From CAYUWG01 sp964448285 (lineage in GTDB: Bacteria; Bacteroidota; Ignavibacteria; SZUA-365), in assembly GCA_964448285.1 (NCBI GenBank), contig CAYUWG010000016.1, positions 1-64,000 on the forward strand: a stretch of DNA of 64,000 nucleotides, written 5' to 3'. Shown one piece after another: positions 52,194 to 60,725 of the stretch (positions are counted from its first letter, which is position 1; each line of letters begins with the position of its first letter). A model generated the notes under the pieces. It was not told where the DNA came from. It saw only the letters and a list, made by a program, of their open reading frames with translations, and made no database searches. Made by a program: the position numbers and the translations under genes.

Positions 52194-53429
52194 ATGACAT
52201 ACCTTTACGCCCTGATTCTCACGCTCACGCTTTCCGCTATCACTCAGGCACAGATAGCGTGGACATCCTTGAACACCGAACGTCCCGATGCATATTTTAA
52301 CGGGGTTGCTTTTATCAATGAACAGAAAGGATTTGCGGTTGCCGGCGACGGGATCGTCTTGTACACGGAGAATGGCGGACAAAGCTGGGGAACGAAGAAC
52401 CTGAATACGAAAGTGAAGCTCATGCGCGTGCGATTCCTGAACGAGAACATCGGTTTCATCTGCGGTGAAGGTGGAAAACTCTTTAAGACCACGAATGGCG
52501 GGAATAGCTGGGACTCCCTCTCAACAGGTTCTGCGAGATTCTTTTTCGATGTCGCGTTCTATGATGAGAACCTTGGCATTGTCGGAGGCGAAGGGAATAC
52601 CCTGCTCGTGACCACAGATGGTGGCGCAACCTGGACTCAGCGTGACCCCCGGTTCAATGTGAACAATGTCAACGGCGTTGTATGGCTCACGAATCAAATT
52701 GCCGTCGCGGTTGGCAATGCCGGAAAGATTTCCCGCACGACGAACGGCGGTCAATCATGGCAAAGTCAGACCGGCGCGGGAAACAATGCGCTCTATGCCG
52801 TTTCAGCGGGAAACCAAAACGTCGTGACGGCAGTCGGTTCGAACGGCATGATCCTTCAATCACGTGAAGCGGGACGAAACTGGAAAACGATGACCGCCGA
52901 GATTCCCATCGGTTCATACATTTTTCAGGACGTTCACCACGTGGACAGCAACACGGCATTCGTTGTCGGTTGGAATGGGATGATCCTCCGGACGACAAAC
53001 GGCGGGGCGAATTGGCTTCCACAGGATCTTGCGATCCCGCAGTCGTTGCAAGCCGTCGATTTCGTCAATGAAAATGTCGGTTACACCGCAGGATGGGCCG
53101 GGACGATGTACAAAACCGAAAGCGGAGGATTCGTCGTGAGCGTCGAGCGTCCTGTCAGTCCTTTCACAACGCAACTCAATCCTGCATACCCCAATCCCGT
53201 TCGGAATAGCGTTGTCACATTCTCCTACGGTCTGAACAGCGCAACGACAATTCGCATCACGATTCATGACGTTCTTGGAAGAGAAGTCATGACCGTCTTT
53301 GAGGGACAGAGAGCTGCCGGCACCTACGATGCGATCATTCCGAGTACGCAATTACAGGAAGGTTTGTACTTCATCCGCTTGAGCGATGCCATGCAGACTA
53401 TGGCGCAATCATTTCTTGTCGTGAAGTAA
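52194..53429 (+). CDS. YCF48-like propeller protein with T9SS C-terminal sorting domain
   Basis: 411 aa from the ATG at 52194. Signal peptide MTYLYALILTLTLSAITQAQ. Blades of YCF48/photosystem-II-stability-like type: VLYTENGGQSWGTKNLNTKV, LFKTTNGGNSWDSLSTG, LLVTTDGGATWTQRDPRF, KISRTTNGGQSWQSQTG, MILRTTNGGANWLPQDLAI, MYKTESGG. C-terminal domain from about 345: LNPAYPNPVRNSVVTFSYGL, IRITIHDVLGREVMTVFEGQ, LQEGLYFIRLSDAMQTMAQS, a complete T9SS type A tail. Exported to the surface or medium; ligand unknown. The start has no strong ribosome site. Confidence 0.88.
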   Translation: MTYLYALILTLTLSAITQAQIAWTSLNTERPDAYFNGVAFINEQKGFAVAGDGIVLYTENGGQSWGTKNLNTKVKLMRVRFLNENIGFICGEGGKLFKTTNGGNSWDSLSTGSARFFFDVAFYDENLGIVGGEGNTLLVTTDGGATWTQRDPRFNVNNVNGVVWLTNQIAVAVGNAGKISRTTNGGQSWQSQTGAGNNALYAVSAGNQNVVTAVGSNGMILQSREAGRNWKTMTAEIPIGSYIFQDVHHVDSNTAFVVGWNGMILRTTNGGANWLPQDLAIPQSLQAVDFVNENVGYTAGWAGTMYKTESGGFVVSVERPVSPFTTQLNPAYPNPVRNSVVTFSYGLNSATTIRITIHDVLGREVMTVFEGQRAAGTYDAIIPSTQLQEGLYFIRLSDAMQTMAQSFLVVK

Positions 53430-53509
53430 TATCCCGTGCTGCGAACGTCTTCTCGTTCTCTTGGACGAGTTTCGTTTTATTTGAGGCGTTACGCTTGACC
53501 ACAGCCAAG

Positions 53510-53598
53510 GATCGTACGTCAATCATGCTAAAGCATGGACAACGTACATGTCTTTCCCCTTTACCTCTTCACCTCTTTACCCCCTTAACCTCTTCACC
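53510..53598. repeat. Dispersed composite element, copy C
   Basis: An imperfect inverted repeat around cgtacgtcaatcatgctaaa and gcatggacaacgtacatg (catgc-taaa-gcatg inside gtacgt...acgtac) is followed by 8 bp units ccctttac, ctcttcac, ctctttac, ccccttaac, ctcttcac. The last unit overlaps the TGA stop codon of the minus-strand gene at 53594, exactly as in copy B. Confidence 0.7.
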
Positions 53599-54361
53599 AC
53601 AAAGCGATCTTCGCTTCAATCCAACCTTGCAGAGAAGCGAGCTTCCATCGGCTCTGCTCTTTGACGATGGATGTGAACGGAAACTCGTAGGCAATCATCG
53701 GTGAAAGGGTAAGCGGTTCCAGTGTGAGATCATAACCTACTCCGGCGTGAACTGCAAAACGCATCGTGCTTTTCGTGAAGAGAGCATCGAGGCTTCCTTC
53801 CTGAATGCGCTTCTCGTTCGTATTCGTATTGAGAAAAATATAACCGGGCGTCTTTATCCGCTCTACTTCGTCAATATGGTCGTTCAGGAGAATACCGAAC
53901 GACGGACCTGCGGTGACGAACAACCCGCCCACTCCGGTACTCCACTTTCCCGCAACGATGAGACTCGCATACGTCAGTTTCACATCTGCCTTCCGTTCTG
54001 TAGTCACATCGATCGCTTCTCCCGATTGAACGAATTCCTTTTGTGTCGTCTCAACCGTGTATGCCGTATTCAATGCTGACCACGCCGCAGTGAGTACGAT
54101 ACTCCACTCGCTGTCGAGCACATATTCCGCCGTCAATCCCGCAAATGGTCCAACGCCACTGCCCTCCTCGTAAATGCAATTGCACGTCGTACGGAATTCT
54201 CCCATTGCCAAAGCAGCGCTTACTCCCGCACGCACGCCAAAACTCAATGTCTTGTTCTGTTCTTTGGTATCGGAAGAACTTTGCGGCTCGGCCCCGCCAA
54301 CCTGTGCAAGTGCCTGCACAGATATGAGTGCGAAGAGTGTTACTGATGCGATGAATTTCAC
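53594..54361 (-). CDS. Outer-membrane beta-barrel protein with CxCxY motif (paralogue 1)
   Basis: 255 aa. Signal peptide MKFIASVTLFALISVQALAQ. Barrel-like alternating strands (LSFGVRAGVSAALAMGEF, GPFAGLTAEYVLDSEWSIVL, VKLTYASLIVAGKWSTGVGG, MRFAVHAGVGYDLTLEPLTL, LASLQGWIEAKIALW with a C-terminal Trp). The segment FRTTCNCIYEEGSGVGP near residue 57 is shared with the neighbour. Two Cys two apart are unusual in a barrel loop. Resembles the outer-membrane 'PorT/OmpW-like' group, but the function is unknown. It lies 12 bp after the paralogue and is likely co-transcribed with it and perhaps with the bat operon. Confidence 0.72.
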   Translation of the reverse strand: MKFIASVTLFALISVQALAQVGGAEPQSSSDTKEQNKTLSFGVRAGVSAALAMGEFRTTCNCIYEEGSGVGPFAGLTAEYVLDSEWSIVLTAAWSALNTAYTVETTQKEFVQSGEAIDVTTERKADVKLTYASLIVAGKWSTGVGGLFVTAGPSFGILLNDHIDEVERIKTPGYIFLNTNTNEKRIQEGSLDALFTKSTMRFAVHAGVGYDLTLEPLTLSPMIAYEFPFTSIVKEQSRWKLASLQGWIEAKIALW

Positions 54362-54373
54362 GGTATCTCCTTT

Positions 54374-55141
54374 TCAAAGAACAAAAAGCACGACACAGGA
54401 AAGTGCCGCCGATGTGATGTTCCACTCCTCGTACTCCCGAACAAGCGTTGTGAGTGGATAGAAATACGAAAGCTCCGGCGCGAGCATCGTGTTTTGCGCA
54501 ATCGGAATCTCGTAACGAACGGCAACCTGAATGCCCGCTCTGAATTTTCCTTGCGAATAAAGTTCTGAAAGACTGCCGTCAAGATATTCGATAGTCCGCG
54601 TGTTCGATGAGCGGTATGTGTAATTCTGCGTGAGAGCTTCCTCGGTTTCCCGTATGTTATCGTCGAGTACGAAACCGCCACTCACACCGATGCCGGCAAA
54701 GAGTCTTTCTACGGGTGTAAGCCACGTGAGGGAAAATCCGACGCCGAGCGTGACAAGCTGGACGTCCACCATACTGCGAAAGTCAATGTTTGCATATCGC
54801 CCTTCGTTATACACGTACTCGATACGCGTATCATTGCGTTCGTAGGATGTTCCGCTCCACGCGAGCGATATCACACCCGTAATCGAGAAGCGCTCGCCTA
54901 CCGGATGCTCCCCCATCACACCGAGTCGAGGACCCCATCCGCTTCCGTTTTGATACGTGCAATCACAGGTCGTAGAAAAACTACCGATCGAACGATTGTA
55001 CTGCAATCCTGCAAAAGTTCCGGCGCGATTCGGATGTTGAATCTTCGCCGGTTCGCGAAATGGCTTGAGAACGCTTCCCTGTGCGAATACCTGAGAACCG
55101 CAAGCAAGCGCAATCATCATGAGAAGGATCGTCAGGTGCAC
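54374..55141 (-). CDS. Outer-membrane beta-barrel protein with CxCxY motif (paralogue 2)
   Basis: 255 aa from the GTG at 55141, giving a good signal peptide (MHLTILLMMIALACGSQVFA). A TTG at 55177 and ATGs near 55120 are the alternatives. Strands as in the paralogue (FAGLQYNRSIGSFSTTCDCT, RLGVMGEHPVGERFSITGVI, VQLVTLGVGFSLTWLTPVE, RAGIQVAVRYEIPIAQNTML, LSCVVLFVL). The motif FSTTCDCTYQNGSGWGP matches FRTTCNCIYEEGSGVGP of paralogue 1. It lies 59 bp after batE. Function unknown. Confidence 0.7.
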   Translation of the reverse strand: MHLTILLMMIALACGSQVFAQGSVLKPFREPAKIQHPNRAGTFAGLQYNRSIGSFSTTCDCTYQNGSGWGPRLGVMGEHPVGERFSITGVISLAWSGTSYERNDTRIEYVYNEGRYANIDFRSMVDVQLVTLGVGFSLTWLTPVERLFAGIGVSGGFVLDDNIRETEEALTQNYTYRSSNTRTIEYLDGSLSELYSQGKFRAGIQVAVRYEIPIAQNTMLAPELSYFYPLTTLVREYEEWNITSAALSCVVLFVL

Positions 55142-55199
55142 AGGGATTCCGGTTTCATCGTTTGGGAATATGGGCAACCAGTCGCTGAGTCACAACGGA

Positions 55200-55958
55200 C
55201 TAAATTCTTTCAACCGCAGCACAGTCTATCCATCCTTCTTTCCCATCGGCAAGCCTGATGTGACACGCTTCGCCGGAGTTCTCGAGGATTTCAACCTTCA
55301 AGCCTTCATGAATCGTGAAGGCATCGACGCCGGCGGCATCCGGTGCGCTTCTCGCCGTAACCGCCTTCGCAAGGACAATCGCATAACGTCGCGCATGAAG
55401 GTCTTCCTGTTTATCCATGAGGAGGAACACCGTCGAAGTGAAGACTGCAAACAGAAGAACACCCACCATGAGTGCGACACGCCGAAGCAGAATCGAACGC
55501 GATGCAAAGAAGAAGTATGCTGCAACGGCACAGAGCCACAGCCAGATGACCGACCAGAGAAAGATCGTCTCTGAATCGTTCTCCCTCTTTACCCCGTTCC
55601 ACCACTCGACGATTGCGAGAAGCGGAATCGCTTCGACGCGATCTTTCAACCGAGCGCCGACGACCTGCATGTTGTGGCTGATATCCTCATCACCGGGACG
55701 CAAAACGTACGCGCGTTCAAAGTTCAACATCGCGAGCCCGTATTCCCCAGCTTTGAAGTAGGCATTGCCGAGATTGAAATGAATGTCTGCATTTCGGGTA
55801 CCGCTCTTGAGGATGCTCTCGTATGCTTCGACCGCTTGCCGGAATTTTCCCTCGGAGTAAAACGTCGCTGCTTCGTCAGGTGAAATCGTCCGGCACATCA
55901 GCGCGCAAACCGGGAGCAAGAACGTCGCAATGAGTACAGTCTTCAACACCCGCATCAT
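55200..55958 (-). CDS. batE: BatE-like TPR/SH3-domain membrane protein
   Basis: 252 aa from the ATG at 55958 (ATG 55955 or 55979 and GTG 56003 are also possible; none has a clear ribosome site). Signal/anchor MRVLKTVLIATFLLPVCALM, a TPR pair (AATFYSEGKFRQAVEAYESI, ADIHFNLGNAYFKAGEYGLA, NFERAYVLRPGDEDISHNMQ), two transmembrane helices (FLWSVIWLWLCAVAAYFFFA, VALMVGVLLFAVFTSTVFLL), and a C-terminal SH3-like domain (AKAVTARSAPDAAGVDAFTI, GEACHIRLADGKEGWIDCAA). This is the BatE layout in Bacteroidota Bat operons, linked to aerotolerance or stress in Bacteroides. Confidence 0.85.
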   Translation of the reverse strand: MMRVLKTVLIATFLLPVCALMCRTISPDEAATFYSEGKFRQAVEAYESILKSGTRNADIHFNLGNAYFKAGEYGLAMLNFERAYVLRPGDEDISHNMQVVGARLKDRVEAIPLLAIVEWWNGVKRENDSETIFLWSVIWLWLCAVAAYFFFASRSILLRRVALMVGVLLFAVFTSTVFLLMDKQEDLHARRYAIVLAKAVTARSAPDAAGVDAFTIHEGLKVEILENSGEACHIRLADGKEGWIDCAAVERI

Positions 55959-56013
55959 CCATCTGCGCGGTGATCCCATCGGTTGCAGCGTGCACTCCCT
56001 CACAGAGCAAGCC

Positions 56014-57846
56014 TCATCCTTTGAGTGCTTGTTCGGTGAAAATGATCGCAGAGCGGGCTTTATCGTACAACGCAGTCATCTCTTCGCGGGAAGCGCGGGT
56101 CGGTGAAAACCGTGCGTACTCCGTTGCATCGAGCGCCGCTCGAACGAGTGTTTGCGTATCCTCGGCGACGTTTCTCTTTTGCAACGCTTCGATTACTCTT
56201 TCCACAGATGTTTCCGACGTAGGGAGGTTGAGCTTATTCTGTGCGTAGCCCCAAAGTGCGCGAGCGATTTCCAAGTAGTATGCGTCGATGTCATTCGCTT
56301 CGAGGAACTTCTTCGAATGCGAGAGATGGCGTTCGGCGGTTCGCGTCGCACGTCTCATGCGCAAACCGACGACGTCGCCATGGATGCGGTCGTAGCGTCG
56401 CTTCGCAAGCAGCGCAATACCGAAAGCGAGAACAGGCAGCACGTACATCGACACGATGATTGAAGGAGAAATGCCTATCGATTCGGAGGGCATGTTGCCT
56501 GCATCGATCTTTCGCAGCGGTCGGATATCCTGCGTGAGGTAGTTCACGGCGTGCTGCCCGGGGATAGCGGCAATGGACTGCGGATCGGCTTCTTCGATGG
56601 ACAGCACGAACGATTCCGATTCAAGCGTGACGTAGCGTTTTTTCTCGTAATCGAAATAGGAAAACTCGACCGGCGGAATTTCTTTCTCTCCCGGATAACG
56701 CGGAACGAGGAGGTATTCGTAGCTCTTCACGCCGGTGATCTTCCCGCCGTTGCGAATGATCTCTTCATCCACCTTCGGGTCGAAATGATCGACGTCATTC
56801 GGAAACGAGGCGAACGGCTCTTCCAACAGCTTGATGTTTCCTTCACCGCGAATAACCACTTTCAAAGTCGCTGTTTCGTTTGCCTTCAACTTCTTCTTAT
56901 CGAGCGTCGTCTGCATCGTGAAAGAACCGACGGCGCCGTTGAATGTGTACGGCTTCCCTTCTTCCGGAAGCGGAAGTATCTTCAAAGCAATACGATCCGT
57001 CGAAAGCGCCCTCTTGATATTCTTGTATGAATCGAAAAACGGATCGCTGAAAAAGCGGTCGAAGAAGTCGTCGCCGCTTCGTCTCTTCTGGCGCACCTGC
57101 ACGGTGCAGTCGAGTTCGAACGGCTCGATGAACAACTCACCGGATTGCGTTGGGAAATAGACGACCTTCCTCACGACGTAGGTTTCGTACTGTTTCCCGT
57201 TGATCACCTCAATCACGGATTTCAACTGCGTCGGCGTCTCGATATCCTCGGACCAGAATCCGACCATACGTGGAAGCTTTATCTGACCGTCGGGCTGAAA
57301 TGCAACGCGCGAATATATTTTGTACGTGACCGTGACGGGTTCGCCGATATATGCGGTTCGTTTATCGACAATCGCGCGCATGTAAAAGTTATCGCCCAAA
57401 TCGACGGACGGCGCATCTTGTTCTTTCTTCTTTGCCTGATTGCTTGAGCTGCCGGGCGTTCCAGTCGTCACCGTGATTTTTATTGGACCCGTCTTGAGCG
57501 TTTCGCCGTCGTAGTTGATAGTCGCTGAGCCGATCGAATATGTGCCTACGTTTCTCGGTTGAAGAACGTAGGTCCACGATATCGATGTACTCACGCGCCC
57601 GTTGATGATCTGCATGGACTGCGACGAACTCGGTCCCATCAACGTGAGAAAGTTTGCATTCACGTCAGGCACACGAAAATCTCTGTACTGTTTCAGACTT
57701 CCTCCCGATAGTGTGAACGTCACCTGAAACTGCTCTCCCAAAGCAACTTTATCCGTGCTGACTGTCGCGTTGAAAGTGACTTCCTGCGCCCATGCCGTGG
57801 TGGCGAGCAGAAGACAGAACGCACCGATCTGAAAGAAACGCGTCAT
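56014..57846 (-). CDS. batD: BatD oxygen-tolerance protein
   Basis: 610 aa. Signal peptide MTRFFQIGAFCLLLATTAWA. Several Ig-like strands in the periplasmic part (VTFNATVSTDKVALGEQFQV, QSMQIINGRVSTSISWTYVL, NFYMRAIVDKRTAYIGEPVT, YETYVVRKVVYFPTQSGELF, YEYLLVPRYPGEKEIPPVEF), one transmembrane segment (IIVSMYVLPVLAFGIALLAK at about 465) and a helical cytosolic end. Pfam 'BatD' architecture. Part of the moxR/Bat system, where it is thought to form a periplasmic platform with BatA/B. It lies 1 bp after batC. Confidence 0.93.
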   Translation of the reverse strand: MTRFFQIGAFCLLLATTAWAQEVTFNATVSTDKVALGEQFQVTFTLSGGSLKQYRDFRVPDVNANFLTLMGPSSSQSMQIINGRVSTSISWTYVLQPRNVGTYSIGSATINYDGETLKTGPIKITVTTGTPGSSSNQAKKKEQDAPSVDLGDNFYMRAIVDKRTAYIGEPVTVTYKIYSRVAFQPDGQIKLPRMVGFWSEDIETPTQLKSVIEVINGKQYETYVVRKVVYFPTQSGELFIEPFELDCTVQVRQKRRSGDDFFDRFFSDPFFDSYKNIKRALSTDRIALKILPLPEEGKPYTFNGAVGSFTMQTTLDKKKLKANETATLKVVIRGEGNIKLLEEPFASFPNDVDHFDPKVDEEIIRNGGKITGVKSYEYLLVPRYPGEKEIPPVEFSYFDYEKKRYVTLESESFVLSIEEADPQSIAAIPGQHAVNYLTQDIRPLRKIDAGNMPSESIGISPSIIVSMYVLPVLAFGIALLAKRRYDRIHGDVVGLRMRRATRTAERHLSHSKKFLEANDIDAYYLEIARALWGYAQNKLNLPTSETSVERVIEALQKRNVAEDTQTLVRAALDATEYARFSPTRASREEMTALYDKARSAIIFTEQALKG

Positions 57847-57847
57847 C

Positions 57848-58675
57848 TCACCAATCCTTATCTACGTTCACTCGGACTGCGCGCTTTTCGCGAAGCTTTT
57901 TCTGGAGTTCCTTCTCATCGCGTTCGAGGGCTTTCAGAATTTGTTCGGCCTGTTGCTTGGACATTTGCTTCTGTTGCTCAGGCTTTCGTTGCTTCTGCTG
58001 TTCTTGCTGTTCGTTTTGTTTTTGCTGGTCCTGCTTCTGCTGCTCGTCCTTTTTGTCCTGCTTGTTCTGTTCCTGCTCCTTGTCCTTCTCTTTGTTCTGG
58101 TCGTCCTTGTCCTTGTCCTGCTTTTGATCCTGCTTCCGCTGATCCTTGTTCTGGTTCTGGTTGTTCTGCTGATTGTTCAGTTCCTGAAGCTTCCGCATCG
58201 CATAGGTGAGGTTGTAGCGCGCATCTTCGTCCTTGGGATTGAGCTTCAATGCTTGCTTGTAGGCTTCGATCGCGTTCTTGTAGCCTTCCTTGCGCATCGC
58301 GTTCACGTCGTTGCCCTGCGCATCGGCCATTGGTACTTGCGCGCCTTTTTCAGCAGCATTGAGAAAGGAGTTGCCTGCGTTGTACCAGATCTGCGAGCCT
58401 TCTTCCGGTGAGCGGGCGCGTTCGCCGGCTTTCTTATACGATTCGATCGCTGCCTTGAAGGCGTCGTTTCGATACTCTGCATTGCCGGAGTTGAAATGGC
58501 TCTCGATACGTTCAGGAGCGACGGTGGCAGCAGACTGATATTTCTTTTTCGCTGCATCGTACTGTCCCTGATGATAGAGGTCGTTGCCCTCGTTCACCGT
58601 CGAGCGATACGACTGCGAGGATGCGCTGAGGGTTGTGAGAAAAGTGACTGCGAGGGATATAAGGATTCGATTCAT
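57848..58675 (-). CDS. batC: BatC-like TPR protein with Lys/Gln/Asp-rich tail
   Basis: 275 aa. Signal peptide MNRILISLAVTFLTTLSASS. Three or four TPR motifs (NEGNDLYHQGQYDAAKKKYQ, FNSGNAEYRNDAFKAAIESY, WYNAGNSFLNAAEKGAQVPM, YKNAIEAYKQALKLNPKDED). From about residue 165 to 255 the chain is almost pure N/Q/K/D/E, for example DKDKDDQNKEKDKEQEQNK, which is extreme low complexity and probably disordered in the periplasm. C-terminal AEQILKALERDEKELQKKLR. It overlaps batB by 4 bp and lies 1 bp before batD. Confidence 0.88.
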   Translation of the reverse strand: MNRILISLAVTFLTTLSASSQSYRSTVNEGNDLYHQGQYDAAKKKYQSAATVAPERIESHFNSGNAEYRNDAFKAAIESYKKAGERARSPEEGSQIWYNAGNSFLNAAEKGAQVPMADAQGNDVNAMRKEGYKNAIEAYKQALKLNPKDEDARYNLTYAMRKLQELNNQQNNQNQNKDQRKQDQKQDKDKDDQNKEKDKEQEQNKQDKKDEQQKQDQQKQNEQQEQQKQRKPEQQKQMSKQQAEQILKALERDEKELQKKLREKRAVRVNVDKDW

Positions 58676-59724
58676 GCAGCTTTCCTTTCGCTTGTATCTG
58701 CAAAGATGGAGAAGCGCGCAAGGAATTTGTTTCGCTTCTCTGAAAGGATAAACTCCCCGATAAGAAGAAGCAAGGCGAATGCGACGAGATATTGGAAGCG
58801 ATCTTCGTATGCCGTGAACTGCTTCGTCCCGAATTCCTTCTTCTCCATTTTCTCGATCTCCGAAAACACCGCGCCGAGATTGTCGCGTGCGTTCGTCGCT
58901 TGTGTGAACGTTCCGCCTGCCGCGTCAGCAATTTCGACGAGAATCTTTGCATCCAACTTCGTGAGGATCGTCCGCCCTTCAGGGTCGGTTTTGAAACCCG
59001 TCGTCTGACTGCCTGAGTGAATTGGAATCGGAGCGCCTTCCGGTGAACCCATACCGATGGTGTGAACGACGATCCCCTCTTCCGCCGCTTTCTTCGCTGC
59101 TGAAACCGGATCATCTTCGTGGTTCTCGCCATCGGTGATAACGATGAGCGCTTTGTACTGATTTTCTTCTTTCGAAAAAGACTCGCGCGCCAGTTCGATT
59201 GCCGAGCCAATGGCTGTTCCAGCGGTCGGTGCGCTTCCAACCGTGATGATGTCCGAGAGCATGAGCGCTGCGCTATAGTCCGACGTGAGTGGAAGCTGTG
59301 TGTAGCCGGAGCCTGCGAACACGATGATTCCTATCCGGTCTCCCTTCAGTCTGTTGATGAGCGTCATCAACTCGCGTTTTGCCGCTGTGATGCGATTCGG
59401 TTTGATGTCTTCGGCTAACATGCTGTTCGAAACATCGATAGCAACGATGAGGTCGATGCCGGAGCGCGTCACTTCTTCGAACTTCGTTCCCAACTGCGGA
59501 TTCGTGTAAGCAACGATGAGCGAGGCGATAGCGAGTAAAAAAATCGATCCGCGTAGCCAGAACTTCACGCGGCTGCGCTGGTCGATCAAGCGAATCACCG
59601 TTGCACGTTCACCAAATACGGTCAACCCTTTCTTCTTCAAATGCCAGACAAACCACAGCGCTGCTGCAAGCACAGGCAATGCGAAGAGATACGTGAGGTA
59701 TTCAGGGTGAGCGAAGCGCAGCAT
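58672..59724 (-). CDS. batB: BatB von Willebrand factor A membrane protein
   Basis: 350 aa. Two N-terminal membrane segments (YLTYLFALPVLAAALWFVWH, FWLRGSIFLLAIASLIVAYT), a VWA domain with MIDAS motif VAIDVSNSMLAEDIKPNRI (D-x-S-x-S) and ALIVITDGENHEDDPVSAAK, and a C-terminal membrane helix (FQYLVAFALLLLIGEFILSE). BatA and BatB are paired VWA proteins working with MoxR. The 2 bp gap to batA and 4 bp overlap with batC show tight coupling. Confidence 0.94.
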   Translation of the reverse strand: MLRFAHPEYLTYLFALPVLAAALWFVWHLKKKGLTVFGERATVIRLIDQRSRVKFWLRGSIFLLAIASLIVAYTNPQLGTKFEEVTRSGIDLIVAIDVSNSMLAEDIKPNRITAAKRELMTLINRLKGDRIGIIVFAGSGYTQLPLTSDYSAALMLSDIITVGSAPTAGTAIGSAIELARESFSKEENQYKALIVITDGENHEDDPVSAAKKAAEEGIVVHTIGMGSPEGAPIPIHSGSQTTGFKTDPEGRTILTKLDAKILVEIADAAGGTFTQATNARDNLGAVFSEIEKMEKKEFGTKQFTAYEDRFQYLVAFALLLLIGEFILSEKRNKFLARFSIFADTSERKAA

Positions 59725-59726
59725 CT

Positions 59727-60725
59727 CTATGGAATTTTTCTAAAGACAAATCCCGAGAGGAGAAATTCCAGCGCAAGAAAACCGAGTGCGGCAAGAACGT
59801 AGTCGTAAAACAGTTCCGTGTAACGATGGAACTCCGTTACTTCGATCTTCGTGCGCTCCATCTTATCGATTTCCTGATAGATGTCCTTCAGCTTCTGGTT
59901 GCTCGTTGCCCGGAAATATGCGCCGCCGGTGAGCGTGGCAACTTGTTTAAGCATCTCTTCATCGATCTCGACCGGCATCGGCTGGTAGGTAATTCCGAAC
60001 GGCGTTTGAACCGGGTACGGCGCCATGCCGCGCGTTCCCACTCCGATCGTGTACATGCGGATACCGAACGTATTCGCAATCTGTGCAGCCGTAGCAGGAT
60101 CGATGGAACCCATGTTGTTGACTCCATCGGTGAGAAGGATCATCACTTTGCTTTTACTCTTGCTGGCACGCATGCGGTTGACGGCGTTGGCGATTCCTTC
60201 TCCGATAGCCGTTCCGTCTTTCAGATTTCCTGTTTTTACCTTTTTCAGAAGATCGATGAGAACCGTGTAATCGGTGGTCAGTGGACATTGCGTAAAACTT
60301 TCCCCTGCGAAGATGACAAGCCCGATGCGGTCGGTCATGCGTCCGCTGATAAACTCCTCGGCAACTTGCTTCGCTGCATCAAGTCTGTTGGGACGTAAGT
60401 CTTCGGCTAACATCGAACCGGAAATGTCGAGCACGAGCGTGATATCGATGCCTTCGCGATAGACGTTTTCGCCGCGCGCCGACGTCTGCGGACGCGCGAA
60501 TGCGACGATGAGCGCCGATAACGCGACGAAACGCAGCACAATGGGAAGATGACGGAAATGCACCCGCCATCCTTTCGGCAGTCCTTCGAGCAAGGACATC
60601 GACGAATGACGCAGCGCCATGATCGATGCACGTTGCTTCACTATGTACCAGACGATGAGCAACGGCACGATGAGAAGCAACCAGAGGAATTCCGGATTCG
60701 CGAACTGTGTCACGTGTTCAAACAT
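59727..60725 (-). CDS. batA: BatA von Willebrand factor A membrane protein
   Basis: 332 aa. Two N-terminal helices (FLWLLLIVPLLIVWYIVKQR, LPIVLRFVALSALIVAFARP), VWA MIDAS DITLVLDISGSMLAEDLRP and VMILLTDGVNNMGSIDPATA, and a C-terminal helix (YDYVLAALGFLALEFLLSGF). Same fold as batB but the two are diverged. It overlaps the 60718 gene by 8 bp. Confidence 0.94.
   Translation of the reverse strand: MFEHVTQFANPEFLWLLLIVPLLIVWYIVKQRASIMALRHSSMSLLEGLPKGWRVHFRHLPIVLRFVALSALIVAFARPQTSARGENVYREGIDITLVLDISGSMLAEDLRPNRLDAAKQVAEEFISGRMTDRIGLVIFAGESFTQCPLTTDYTVLIDLLKKVKTGNLKDGTAIGEGIANAVNRMRASKSKSKVMILLTDGVNNMGSIDPATAAQIANTFGIRMYTIGVGTRGMAPYPVQTPFGITYQPMPVEIDEEMLKQVATLTGGAYFRATSNQKLKDIYQEIDKMERTKIEVTEFHRYTELFYDYVLAALGFLALEFLLSGFVFRKIP

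Noticed and set aside
52137..53351. Minus-strand frames opposite the YCF48-like gene
   Set aside because: The plus frame has signal peptide, repeated GG-x-SW blades and a complete T9SS tail.
57941..58411. Plus-strand leucine-rich frame of 156 codons opposite batC
   Set aside because: It is the complement of the Lys/Gln/Asp repeat codons of BatC; strings of L and V arise mechanically from that.
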